Source of the DNA: an uncultured Anaerolineae bacterium
GTDB taxonomy: Bacteria; Chloroflexota; Anaerolineae; Anaerolineales; Villigracilaceae
Assembly (NCBI GenBank): GCA_903838415.1
Contig: CAILYI010000146.1
Location: forward strand, 62,001 to 126,000
Length of the DNA: 64,000 nucleotides
Reading direction: 5' to 3'
This document shows positions 36,098 through 43,770 of the stretch, one piece after another. The number at the start of each line of letters is the position of its first letter. The stretch's first letter is position 1. Below the pieces are notes generated by a model. The model had not been told where the DNA came from. It saw only the letters and a list, made by a program, of their open reading frames with translations, and made no database searches. A program made the translations under genes and the position numbers.

Positions 36098-36185
36098 CCA
36101 CATAAAAACGCGGGGCAAGCGCCCGCAAAGCGCACGAAGTTTAAGAAGGTTTTCCTTTGCGTTCTTTGCGCCCTTCGCGGTTCGA
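36098..36185. repeat. Imperfect palindromic intergenic element
   Basis: The interval contains CGCAAAGCGCACGAAG, then AAGG-TTTT-CCTT, then GCGTTCTTTGCGCCCTTCGCGG, which fold back imperfectly. Its right half resembles that of the hairpin at 32312-32365 (shared CCTTTGCGT-(T/C)-CTT), suggesting a dispersed element family. Confidence 0.5.
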
Positions 36186-36194
36186 TGATTTTTA

Positions 36195-36647
36195 TTATGC
36201 ATCTTCCAACCCCGAAAGGTCATAGCCGTTTTCCACCAATAATTCCTTGACCTTCTGGAGCACGCCCGTCACCAAAATCGGACAGCGCGTGGCCTGATTC
36301 TGGCTGTTTCCGGCCAAAATCTCCTCACAGCGGATGCCGCCAAACTGCTCGCTATACTCGGCCTTGAACCACTTGACCAAATCCTGCACCATAAAATCGA
36401 GACGCGGGTCTTCGAGCTGATCCGACGTACCTTTGCCAGCGTACAGCCCCAGCAGGGATGCGCCGCCGGTCAACGCGCCGCACAGCTCGCCCGAAAAACC
36501 CAATCCACCCGCCAGCCCATGCATGGCGCGGATCAGTTCCGGGTTGCTCTTGCCCATCTGTTCCAGCCCTTGCAGCATCAGGATTTGGCTGCAATAAAAA
36601 CCCTGACGGCGCAAAACCATTAATTGTTCAAGTTCATCATTCATCAT
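36195..36647 (-). CDS. C-GCAxxG-C-C family protein (DVU_1555 type)
   Basis: The 150-residue protein has the family cysteine pattern: Cys19 in GFYCSQILM, Cys56 in GELCGALTGG, Cys107 in IRCEEIL and Cys122 in TRCPILV. The central box is CGALTG rather than GCAxxG. Such proteins are thought to bind a metal or cluster through these cysteines and are often found beside redox or radical SAM genes; their reaction is unestablished. It starts with two Met codons just after an AAGGTGA site. It sits between the methyltransferase and radical SAM genes, the position of DVU_1555 in the Desulfovibrio locus as I recall it. Confidence 0.87.
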   Translation of the reverse strand: MMNDELEQLMVLRRQGFYCSQILMLQGLEQMGKSNPELIRAMHGLAGGLGFSGELCGALTGGASLLGLYAGKGTSDQLEDPRLDFMVQDLVKWFKAEYSEQFGGIRCEEILAGNSQNQATRCPILVTGVLQKVKELLVENGYDLSGLEDA

Positions 36648-36666
36648 TCACCTTTTCCCAGACAGT

Positions 36667-36756
36667 AGGGGCGACCCGCTCCGGCCAGCGTGAACACATT
36701 TAAGCAAAAAATCCTTGCCAGCCGTGACGCTGATTATGCCCGGAAGGGTCGCCCTT
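36667..36756. repeat. Intergenic inverted element AGGGGCGACCC
   Basis: AGGGGCGACCC (36667-36677) and GGGTCGCCCTT (36746-36756) form imperfect complementary ends of an interval of about 90 nt between the methyltransferase and C-GCAxxG-C-C genes. The right end overlaps the methyltransferase stop codon. A related pair occurs at 40133-40221. Confidence 0.5.
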
Positions 36757-37510
36757 ACCGTTGCGCCACCAGCACGAAATATCCCAACTTCGCCCGGCTG
36801 ATGGCGATTTGCAGATCAAACGGATTCGCCTGCGGCTCAGATTTGCTCCAGAACTCGTTCAGCGAGCCGTGTGCCAGGATCATCTGCGCGGCGATGGTTT
36901 TCAGCGTTTCGGAGTGGTCTTCCCAGGCGACGATTTCAAAGCCATGCGCCCGGAGCTGCGCCGTCAATTCGGCTTGCGTCAGCGCCTCGCGCATACCACA
37001 GCTGAAAGGCAGCGCCCGCAAGGCAGGCAATCCTTCCGGGTTGCGGACGTAGAGATCGCTGACCGAGAGCCGCCCGCCGGGGCGCAGCACGCGCCAACAT
37101 TCCGCCAGCACCGCATCCAGGTCGGACATGGTCGACAGGCTGCATTCTGCCAGGATGGCGTCAAACTGACCGGAGACCAGGGGCAGAGATTTGCTCCAGC
37201 CGCACAAAACCGGCAGGGACGGAGCCGACATCTTCCCGGTTTGAAGCAGCAGTTCGGAGCGGTCCAGGCCGACAGCACGGAAACCCACCTCCAGCAGGGA
37301 GTCAACCGTCGAGCCGGTGCCGCAGCCCAAATCCAGGATGTGTGCTTGAGCGGGTAAATCTGCCAGCGTCAGCATCCGCTCGGTCAAATCCACACCGCCC
37401 GGACGCAGCTGCCCGCCAGTCACCCGGCTGAGCACGCCGTTTTCATATCCCGTGCCCCGTACTGGAACCGGGACTACTTCGCTGAAACCGGGACTACCGC
37501 GCATCGTCAC
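36755..37510 (-). CDS. trsM: SAM-dependent methyltransferase of the accessory locus (TrsM-like)
   Basis: The 251-residue protein is a class I methyltransferase with motif I LDLGCGTGSTVDSLL, AVGLDRSELLL, FDAILAECSLSTMSDLDAVL and the post-II stretch WRVLRPGGRLSVSDLYVRN. The context, between the two-CxxC mini-protein and the C-GCAxxG-C-C gene, fits the family I recall as DVU_1556/TrsM. Its substrate is unknown. Its start overlaps the mini-protein gene by 4 nt (ATGA). The first 25 residues (GSPGFSEVVPVPVRGTG) derive from two copies of a short GC-rich repeat, so the N terminus may be a recent extension. Confidence 0.88.
   Translation of the reverse strand: MTMRGSPGFSEVVPVPVRGTGYENGVLSRVTGGQLRPGGVDLTERMLTLADLPAQAHILDLGCGTGSTVDSLLEVGFRAVGLDRSELLLQTGKMSAPSLPVLCGWSKSLPLVSGQFDAILAECSLSTMSDLDAVLAECWRVLRPGGRLSVSDLYVRNPEGLPALRALPFSCGMREALTQAELTAQLRAHGFEIVAWEDHSETLKTIAAQMILAHGSLNEFWSKSEPQANPFDLQIAISRAKLGYFVLVAQR
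37455..37498. repeat. Short GC-rich repeat, copy B (one full, one partial)
   Basis: CCCCGTACTGGAACCGGGAC (from 37455) and the partial CTGAAACCGGGACTACC (from 37482) are tandem copies of the element also present at 34182 and 39864. They encode the N-terminal GSPGFSEVVPVPVRGTG of the methyltransferase. Confidence 0.6.
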
Positions 37511-37719
37511 TTATCCTCCAGCGCCTTCTCAACTTCGACCATTTTGCCGAGCGCCAGTTCTTCGGGGACGAAAACCAGGCCGCAGCCGGGACATTTGAGC
37601 AGTTCCACCGGGAAGGAATTGCCCAGGTAAGAAACATCCACATTTCCGGGCACGAGCGGCTGGCCGCAATCGGCGCAGGCCCAGCCCTGATAAGCGGAAA
37701 GGTCAACATACTGGCTCAT
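37507..37719 (-). CDS. Two-CxxC small redox/zinc protein (DVU_1557 type)
   Basis: The start at 37719 gives only 70 residues with two cysteine pairs: CADC (15-18) and CPGC (43-46), the latter in VELLKCPGCGLVFVPEEL. This spacing suggests a zinc ribbon or rubredoxin-like iron site. It overlaps the FAD/Fe-S oxidoreductase gene by 4 nt at its start and the methyltransferase by 4 nt at its end, so it is tightly coupled to both. In the order of the locus it takes the place of the DVU_1557 redox protein. Electron transfer or metal handling is inferred only. An upstream in-frame extension to 37806 lies inside the neighbouring gene and is rejected. Confidence 0.85.
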   Translation of the reverse strand: MSQYVDLSAYQGWACADCGQPLVPGNVDVSYLGNSFPVELLKCPGCGLVFVPEELALGKMVEVEKALEDK

Positions 37720-40109
37720 TTTTGCGCTCCCATGCCAATTTCCATGCGGTGACTGTAGGCGCGGTGCACCAAAAACGCGCCATCCACCGGCGTGTACTCG
37801 ACCCAATAGGTGACGCTGGTGGGCTTGTAATAGGCCAGGTAGTGTCCACTGGCGGCGCTGAACATGCGCTTGCCGGTGCGCTCGGCATATTCGAGCACTT
37901 TTTGCATGTCTTCCACCAAAATCAGGCGGTCTTCCACCATTTGCTGCACATCCTCGGGCAAAATCAAGCGGATTTTTTCAAATTCAGCGCCTTCGGGCAT
38001 GGTTTCACTCCATAATTCTCGTAAAAGTTTTTCTTTCAGCCGCGCGCGGTTTTCGTGACGCTGTGAAAAGCCGACAGGCGAGGCGGTTGTTGAGCCTGTC
38101 GAAACATCACCATAGATTAAATCTAACAAATGCAGCGTGCGTTTGCCGCGCCGCGCAAAAAAGTCGCGGCACATGGCGCAGTAGGTCACATAATCGAGCG
38201 GACTTTCGTTAATGCGGTGCTGCACCATTTTTTCGGCAACCGGCTTGTTCGCCAGCCACAGCACGCCGCCGTACGAACAACACTCGGTTTTTTCGCGGCT
38301 GTTGACCAGTTCATCCACTTCACAGCCCAGTTTTTTCAGGATGTTCCGGACTGAATCCTGGATACCGTTTTCGTAGCGCGTCGAACAGGGATCATGTACC
38401 GTTAGCGGGGCGGGAAATTCCCGCGCCGGTAACTGCAGAGGCCCAAGCTGGTCATACAACTCCCAGAGTGAGACAATCTCCACATCTGGATAATGTTTCT
38501 GGAATACCTGATAACAGCTTGAACAGGCCAGCACCACCTTCGGTTTACCCAGTTTCTCATACTCAGCGCGGAATTCCGCCTGTGAATTGGCAAAGACTGC
38601 CTGGCGCCCGGCCCAATCGGCAGGCGCGCCACAGCAGCGCAGCATCAGCCCCACGTTTGGGAGTTTCTCGCGCAGGAACGCGTAGGCTTTTTCGACATGC
38701 TCCGGCGACGAACCGCTCAGCTGGCAGCCGGGGAAAAACACATATTCCGACACCGCGACGACGGGGGCGTTCCTGGCCAACGCAAATTTTTCCCCGTTGG
38801 AAAACGCCATATCCTGCAAGGCAAAATCATGCGCCGAGGCGGGCATGCGCTTCTGCTCCACCATCGTCACGCGCGCATCGTGGCAGACTGCGCCCATATC
38901 CACATCCGTCGGGCAGATTTCGGCGCACAATCCGCACAACGCGCAGGAATTGATGAACTGATTGGAGTGGCGCGTGCCCATCACAATCGAAAGATTGTTA
39001 TACACCTCGCGGATGTATTTCTTGGGATATCCTTTGTAATGGCTGAGATACTCGCAGTTCTTGACACACTCCAGGCACTCGCACTGGATGCAGCGCGCCG
39101 CTTCGGTTTCAGCCACTTCGCGGCCGTAGCGGGTGGATAAATCGGCAGGGAACAGTGTAGTTTGGGGAGCAATTCCGTCTGTGTTGGTGTAAAGGCGGGT
39201 TTCGTAGGCGCCTTCGTTGCTGCGCGAAGCCGTCAGCGAGACTTTTTGCAGGAAGCGGTCGATCGAAGTGGCGGCGCGGCGTCCATCCGAAATGGATAAA
39301 ACCGCTGAACGCCTGATTTCTCGCCCGGGTGCCTGGACAGATACCCTTAATACATCGCCCCCAGCGAAAACTTTTTCGAGGCTGGTCTGAAAGGTGAGCG
39401 GATCAACCTGCACCTGACCGTTGGCGTCCAGCTGGAGATCAGGAATGTCCGTGGAATGAGCGCCAATCCCTAGAAAGACGGCGTCATATTCCTCGCATAG
39501 CCGCGCCAGGAAGGTGCTGTGCCCGTTACCGCCGCTGCGGCCCACGCTTGAATTCAGGCGGATGTCCACGCCCAGGGTTTCGATCACCTTCAGGTCGTTG
39601 ACCAGCACCTCGCGCGGCAGCAGATCAGGCGGACTCTGCCACAATCCACCGCCCAGCCGGTCGCTGGCCTCGAAAATCACCACGCCCCAGCCTTTGCGCG
39701 CCAAATCGTGCGCGACAGTTAATCCGCTGATGCCCGCGCCGATGACTGCCACCGTTTTCGACTTGCGCGGCAGCGCCTTAATGGCTTCAGCGTCCGCAGA
39801 ACCAAATTCCAGCGCAGCCCGTTCCAGCGCGGCGATTTCGATCGAGCCGCCCAAATCCTTTCGCCCCGTGCCGGAACCGGGACTACCTCGCAGGCAGGTC
39901 AACTGGCAGGGTTGGTCACAAATCCGGCTGACGATGCCGGGAAACGGCACCGCCTTACGGTACAACTTATACGCGGCGGCAAAATCCCCTCTGGCGATTT
40001 CCGCTGCCAGTCCACGCGCATCCACATGCGCCGGGCAGGCAGCGGTGCAGGCCGGAGCCTGTTCCTGGATACAACGATTTTCCTGTTCGCGCAGTTGTTT
40101 TTGATCCAT
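37716..40109 (-). CDS. FAD/Fe-S oxidoreductase with HdrB-like CCG domains (DVU_1558 type)
   Basis: The start at 40109 gives 797 residues. Domains in order are: a glutamate-synthase/dihydropyrimidine-dehydrogenase-like Fe-S helical domain (Cys13, 21, 25, 64, 68, 72), a FAD-binding Rossmann fold (VAVIGAGISGLTVAHDLARKG, about 120-140), a dicluster ferredoxin region (CIQCECLECVKNC, CALCGLCAEICPTDVD), and two cysteine-rich CCG domains. The last are RCCGAPADWAGR with ACSSCYQVF, and TECCSYGGVLWLANK with TYCAMCRDFF, which resemble heterodisulfide reductase subunit HdrB. It would carry electrons between a pyridine nucleotide or flavin and a disulfide or quinone-like acceptor, perhaps for the molybdenum hydroxylase. 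A GC-rich repeat encodes residues 75-82. Confidence 0.88.
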   Translation of the reverse strand: MDQKQLREQENRCIQEQAPACTAACPAHVDARGLAAEIARGDFAAAYKLYRKAVPFPGIVSRICDQPCQLTCLRGSPGSGTGRKDLGGSIEIAALERAALEFGSADAEAIKALPRKSKTVAVIGAGISGLTVAHDLARKGWGVVIFEASDRLGGGLWQSPPDLLPREVLVNDLKVIETLGVDIRLNSSVGRSGGNGHSTFLARLCEEYDAVFLGIGAHSTDIPDLQLDANGQVQVDPLTFQTSLEKVFAGGDVLRVSVQAPGREIRRSAVLSISDGRRAATSIDRFLQKVSLTASRSNEGAYETRLYTNTDGIAPQTTLFPADLSTRYGREVAETEAARCIQCECLECVKNCEYLSHYKGYPKKYIREVYNNLSIVMGTRHSNQFINSCALCGLCAEICPTDVDMGAVCHDARVTMVEQKRMPASAHDFALQDMAFSNGEKFALARNAPVVAVSEYVFFPGCQLSGSSPEHVEKAYAFLREKLPNVGLMLRCCGAPADWAGRQAVFANSQAEFRAEYEKLGKPKVVLACSSCYQVFQKHYPDVEIVSLWELYDQLGPLQLPAREFPAPLTVHDPCSTRYENGIQDSVRNILKKLGCEVDELVNSREKTECCSYGGVLWLANKPVAEKMVQHRINESPLDYVTYCAMCRDFFARRGKRTLHLLDLIYGDVSTGSTTASPVGFSQRHENRARLKEKLLRELWSETMPEGAEFEKIRLILPEDVQQMVEDRLILVEDMQKVLEYAERTGKRMFSAASGHYLAYYKPTSVTYWVEYTPVDGAFLVHRAYSHRMEIGMGAQK
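39864..39887. repeat. Short GC-rich repeat, copy C
   Basis: CCCCGTGCCGGAACCGGGAC (from 39864), continued by TACC, is the third copy of the element. On the coding strand it gives GSPGSGTG between CQLTCLR and RKDLGG of the FAD/Fe-S oxidoreductase, directly after the last N-terminal cluster cysteine. Confidence 0.6.
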
Positions 40110-40132
40110 AGAATTTCCGCCAATGAAAATGA

Positions 40133-40221
40133 AAGGGCGACCCTTCGAGGCCATCTGGTGCAATGTTACGCCAGATTCTTTCGCCAGACAAGACGAAATT
40201 TTAGCCCGGTGGGTAGCCCCT
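40133..40221. repeat. Intergenic inverted element, second copy
   Basis: AAGGGCGACCC (40133-40143) and GGGTAGCCCCT (40211-40221) are near-complementary ends like those at 36667-36756. The interval separates the aldehyde-oxidoreductase-type gene from the accessory operon. Confidence 0.45.
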
Positions 40222-40232
40222 ACAGCTGATTC

Positions 40233-40264
40233 AAAAGGGGAGCGTCCGTTGACGAACGCTCCCC
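40233..40264 (-). terminator. Terminator after the molybdenum hydroxylase gene
   Basis: GGGGAGCGT (40237-40245) and ACGCTCCCC (40256-40264) form a perfect 9-bp stem with extra pairing inside. On the minus strand it is followed by TTTTG. It should partly separate the hydroxylase transcript from the accessory genes downstream. Confidence 0.82.
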
Positions 40265-40277
40265 TGGGTTGAAAAGA

Positions 40278-43007
40278 TTACGCGGGCTGCAGGGCCTTCA
40301 GTCCAGCCAACACCTTGTCGGGGCGGGCGGGCAAATGGCGGATGCGCACACCAGTCGCGTTGTAGATGGCGTTGATGACCGCCACATGCGGCGAGGTCAG
40401 CGGGAGTTCACCCACACCAGCGGCGCCGAACGGGCCGTGTTCGCGGGCATTCTCAAAGTAGTGGATATCGAACTTGTCGGGGATATCCTTGGCGTAGGGG
40501 ATGCCAGCGCCCAGCATGGTGCTGTGCTTGTCGATATCCTCGAAGTCTTCGGAGAGCGCCAGACCAATACCCTGCGCCACACCACCGTAAATCTGACCAT
40601 CGACGACCAGTTTGTTGTTGATCTTGCCGATGTCGGCCATGACGGTCATGCCCTCAACCGTGGTCTTGCCGCTCTTGGTATTGACATTGACTTCGGCCAG
40701 GAAAGCGCCGTACATGTAGACGGCGAAGGGGTTACCCTGACCGTTCGCATCGCAGTTGGAGTTCATCGAAGCGGCCCACTTGCCGGTGTAGCGCAGTTGA
40801 GCGCCAGCGGCGACCATTTCATCGTAGCTTCGGAAGCTGCCATCTGGTTTGGTCATGGCGGCGATCAGTTGTTCGCAACCGTTCTTGATGGCGTTGCCGG
40901 TCACAACCTGGCTGCGGGAGCCGCCCGAAGGACCGCTGTTGGGGGCCAGGCCGGTATCATTCATGACCAGTTTGATCTGGGTCGGGGCGATGCCGAGCGG
41001 GCGCAGGGCTTCGTGAGCGGTGCCCAGGGTGCCCATATCCGCGCCCTGGCCGTGATCCTGCCAGGTGTTGTAGACAGTCACGCCGTCTTTGGTCAGTTCA
41101 ACGTCAGCTTCAGCGCCGTCCACGCCGTCCAGACCGCAGCCATAGATACCGATGGTGACGCCGACGCCCTTCTTGTTTTCGGGAGTCGATTCACGGGCGG
41201 CTTTCTCTTTGGCTTCCTTATAAATCGGGCGCAGTTTTTCAAGCATTTCGGGCAGGGAATAGACTTCGGGGTCCTGTCCGGTGGGGGTGGTGGAGCCGGG
41301 GCGATAAGCGTTGATATAGCGGAATTCGAGCGGGTCCATGCCCATTTTTTCCGCGAGTTCATCCACCAGGCTTTCAGAAGCCAAGAAGGACTGCGGGGAA
41401 CCATAAGCGCGGAAGGCCGAGCCCCAAACATGGTTGGTGGCGACGGTGCGGCCGCGGCCACGGATGCTGGGGATGTTGTAACCAGCGCCGATGTACTGCG
41501 CGCCGCGCAGGGTCAGCAGATCGCCAAATTCGGAGTAGGGGCCGTGGTCGACGATGTAATCGTGTTCCATCGCGATGATCTTGCCATCTTTGTCGGCGGC
41601 CATCTTGATATCCAGCCAGAACGGCGAGCGTTTGCCGGTGTACTGCATGTACTGCTGATAATCGTATTCCAGGTAAACCGGGTGTCCGGTGGCGATACAG
41701 GCTGCACCGAGCAGGGCTTCCATGGTCGGGCTGAACTTGTAGCCGAAGGTGCCGCCAGCCGGGTTCTGGACCAGGCGCAGTTTTTCGGGTTCAACGCCCA
41801 GGCCGGGGGCGATCATGTACAGGTGCAGGTACAGGCCGATCGATTTGGAGTGAATGGTCAGGCGGTCTTGTTCATCGTAATAGGCAAAGCCCATATCCGA
41901 TTCAATCGTCAGATGGGGCTGGCGCTGCAGATAGAAGCTATCGCTGACGACGTAGGGCGCCGATTCCATGATGTCTTTGGTATCGGGACCCTTGGCAATC
42001 TTCTGTTCGAAGTAAATGTTGGGGGTGCCGGGGTGGATTTCGATGGCGTCATCAGCCATGGCGGCCGGAGCGCTCATATAGGCGGGCAGTTCTTCCAATT
42101 CCACTTTGACTTTTTCAGCGGCGGCCTTGGCCTGCTCAATGGTATCAGCGCAGACAATGGCAATCGCGTCGCCGTACTGGAAGACCTTGGTGTCGCACAG
42201 AATCGGGCGATCCCAGCCATCACCCTTGTTGGTCGGGAAGGTGATCAGGCCGGTGATGCGGTTCTTGCCTTTAACATCCTTGTGGGTGACGACTTTGAAG
42301 ACGCCGGGCATTTTCTCGGCTTCGGAGGTATCAATCGAGAGAATATTGGCGTGCGAGACCTTGGCCTGCACCAGCGCCAGCTGCAGGGTGTCGGATGGCA
42401 TTTTCAGGCCCAGATCCTGTCCAAAGTCCAACGTGCCGGTGACTTTGCCAACCGCGGTCGGGCGTGGATATTTTCCGCCCCAAATTTTGCCGTCGGCGGG
42501 GAGTTTGTATTCCAAATCATCGAGCTTCATCTCGCCGCGCATGACCTTGCCGGCTTCCATAATGGCGTCCACAATCGGTTTGTAACCGGTGCAGCGGCAG
42601 GCGTTGTGATGCTTGGTCAGCCAGTCACGGACCTGTTCGCGGGTCGGGTTGGGGTTGCTGTCCAACAGGGCCTTGGCTGAAACAACCATGCCAGGGGTGC
42701 AGAAACCGCACTGAGCCGCGCCGAACACCGCAAATGCAACCTGGATCGCGTGCATTTTTTCGGGGGTGCCAATGCCTTCAACAGTGACGATGGAGGCGCC
42801 ATCCGCAACTTTGCTCATCTTGGTCACACAGGCCAGGGTGAGTTTGCCATCAACAATGACCGAGCAGGCGCCGCAGTGTCCATCATTGCACGACACTTTC
42901 GTGCCGGTCAGGAGCAGTTGCTTGCGCAAAACATCAGCCAGGCTGACTTCGGGATCAATAATCAATGATTTGCTGACCCCATTTATGACGAGCGACTTTT
43001 TTAACAT
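40278..43007 (-). CDS. Aldehyde-oxidoreductase-type molybdenum hydroxylase (single chain)
   Basis: The start at 43007 follows CGGAGG and gives 909 residues, close to the 907 of Desulfovibrio gigas Mop. The plant-ferredoxin cluster ligands Cys40, 45, 48 and 60, and the second cluster ligands Cys100, 103, 137 and 139, are at the same positions as in Mop. The molybdenum domain follows, and GVGELPLTSPH supplies the catalytic Glu (Glu867, equivalent to Glu869). There is no FAD domain, as in Mop, so electrons must leave through a partner. It hydroxylates aldehydes or related compounds using the Mo-cytosine-dinucleotide cofactor. It heads the accessory gene series and lies beside molybdate uptake genes. 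Confidence 0.95.
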   Translation of the reverse strand: MLKKSLVINGVSKSLIIDPEVSLADVLRKQLLLTGTKVSCNDGHCGACSVIVDGKLTLACVTKMSKVADGASIVTVEGIGTPEKMHAIQVAFAVFGAAQCGFCTPGMVVSAKALLDSNPNPTREQVRDWLTKHHNACRCTGYKPIVDAIMEAGKVMRGEMKLDDLEYKLPADGKIWGGKYPRPTAVGKVTGTLDFGQDLGLKMPSDTLQLALVQAKVSHANILSIDTSEAEKMPGVFKVVTHKDVKGKNRITGLITFPTNKGDGWDRPILCDTKVFQYGDAIAIVCADTIEQAKAAAEKVKVELEELPAYMSAPAAMADDAIEIHPGTPNIYFEQKIAKGPDTKDIMESAPYVVSDSFYLQRQPHLTIESDMGFAYYDEQDRLTIHSKSIGLYLHLYMIAPGLGVEPEKLRLVQNPAGGTFGYKFSPTMEALLGAACIATGHPVYLEYDYQQYMQYTGKRSPFWLDIKMAADKDGKIIAMEHDYIVDHGPYSEFGDLLTLRGAQYIGAGYNIPSIRGRGRTVATNHVWGSAFRAYGSPQSFLASESLVDELAEKMGMDPLEFRYINAYRPGSTTPTGQDPEVYSLPEMLEKLRPIYKEAKEKAARESTPENKKGVGVTIGIYGCGLDGVDGAEADVELTKDGVTVYNTWQDHGQGADMGTLGTAHEALRPLGIAPTQIKLVMNDTGLAPNSGPSGGSRSQVVTGNAIKNGCEQLIAAMTKPDGSFRSYDEMVAAGAQLRYTGKWAASMNSNCDANGQGNPFAVYMYGAFLAEVNVNTKSGKTTVEGMTVMADIGKINNKLVVDGQIYGGVAQGIGLALSEDFEDIDKHSTMLGAGIPYAKDIPDKFDIHYFENAREHGPFGAAGVGELPLTSPHVAVINAIYNATGVRIRHLPARPDKVLAGLKALQPA

Positions 43008-43156
43008 AGTTCCTCCGAATATCCTTTCCGATTTTGAGTGGTGCTTTTGATGGACAATGGCTGGTACAGAGAATATTTTCAGAGATAAAACCTGAGAATT
43101 CTCCACAAGGAGAATATTAGCACAGCACGCTTATTGTTTCAATTGTTTCATTACAA

Positions 43157-43205
43157 ACGTCACATTGAATCGTGACGTCATTTTGTGTATACTCATTTAT
43201 TGAGC
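43157..43205 (+). promoter_or_regulatory. padR1 promoter with two operators
   Basis: TTGAAT (43165-43170) and TATACT (43188-43193), 17 nt apart, form the promoter. An inverted repeat ACGTCAC-N8-GTGACGT (43157-43178) covers the -35 box. ACTCA-N5-TGAGC (43191-43205) covers the end of the -10 box and the start site. The second motif recurs at the modA and padR2 promoters. Confidence 0.72.
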
Positions 43206-43224
43206 AAGGAGAATTTGACCTGAC

Positions 43225-43770
43225 ATGTCCCCAATGGTAAGACGTCCGCCCGGAATCGAACTGGCCCTGCTGGGATTTTTAAAGCAGGGGCCTCAGCATG
43301 GATATCAGATTCATCTGCTGCTATCTGACTCTGAAGGATTGGCGCCGATCTGGCATCTGAAACAAAGTCAGCTATACGCGCTGCTGGCCAAACTGGAAGA
43401 TGATGGTTACACCTGGGGCGTGCTGCAGCCGCAGGATGCCGCCCGCCCGCCTCGCCGGGTATTTCATCTCACCCATGAAGGACAGACCGCTTTTCAGAAA
43501 TGGCTGCTTTCCCCCGTTAATATGCCGCGTCTGATGCGCCAGGAATTTATGGCCAAGTTGTATTTTGCGCGTCAGGATGGCCCGGAAAAAACCCGCGCTT
43601 TACTGGCCTTGCAGTACAGCACCTGTCAGAAGTGGCTGGATACGTTTTCCGCGGAAATAATCCCACCAGACTCTTTTCACCAGACGATTCGCCAGTATCG
43701 TATCGGCCAAATCGAGGCCACCCTAGCCTGGCTGAAGCAGTCACTACCCGATTCGTCGGAAGCTCAATGA
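43225..43770 (+). CDS. PadR-family regulator 1
   Basis: The 181-residue protein has a PadR winged-helix domain (ELALLGFLKQGPQHGYQIHLLL, LAPIWHLKQSQLYALLAKLEDDG, and a wing in PPRRVFHLTHEGQTAFQKWL). A C-terminal helical dimerisation region with TCQKWLDTF follows. PadR proteins are mostly repressors of nearby transport or catabolic genes. It diverges from the molybdenum hydroxylase gene and converges on modB with a 7-nt overlap, so it probably controls the molybdenum genes and itself. Confidence 0.92.
   Translation: MSPMVRRPPGIELALLGFLKQGPQHGYQIHLLLSDSEGLAPIWHLKQSQLYALLAKLEDDGYTWGVLQPQDAARPPRRVFHLTHEGQTAFQKWLLSPVNMPRLMRQEFMAKLYFARQDGPEKTRALLALQYSTCQKWLDTFSAEIIPPDSFHQTIRQYRIGQIEATLAWLKQSLPDSSEAQ

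Noticed and set aside
40269-42680. Very long plus-strand open frame (about 800 codons)
   Set aside because: It is antisense to the Mop-like hydroxylase, whose cluster and active-site motifs fix the real strand. The frame stays open because of the codon bias of that gene.
36195-43007. Possible selenocysteine in the radical SAM or redox proteins
   Set aside because: No in-frame TGA with a plausible downstream stem was noticed; the expected positions read as Cys.
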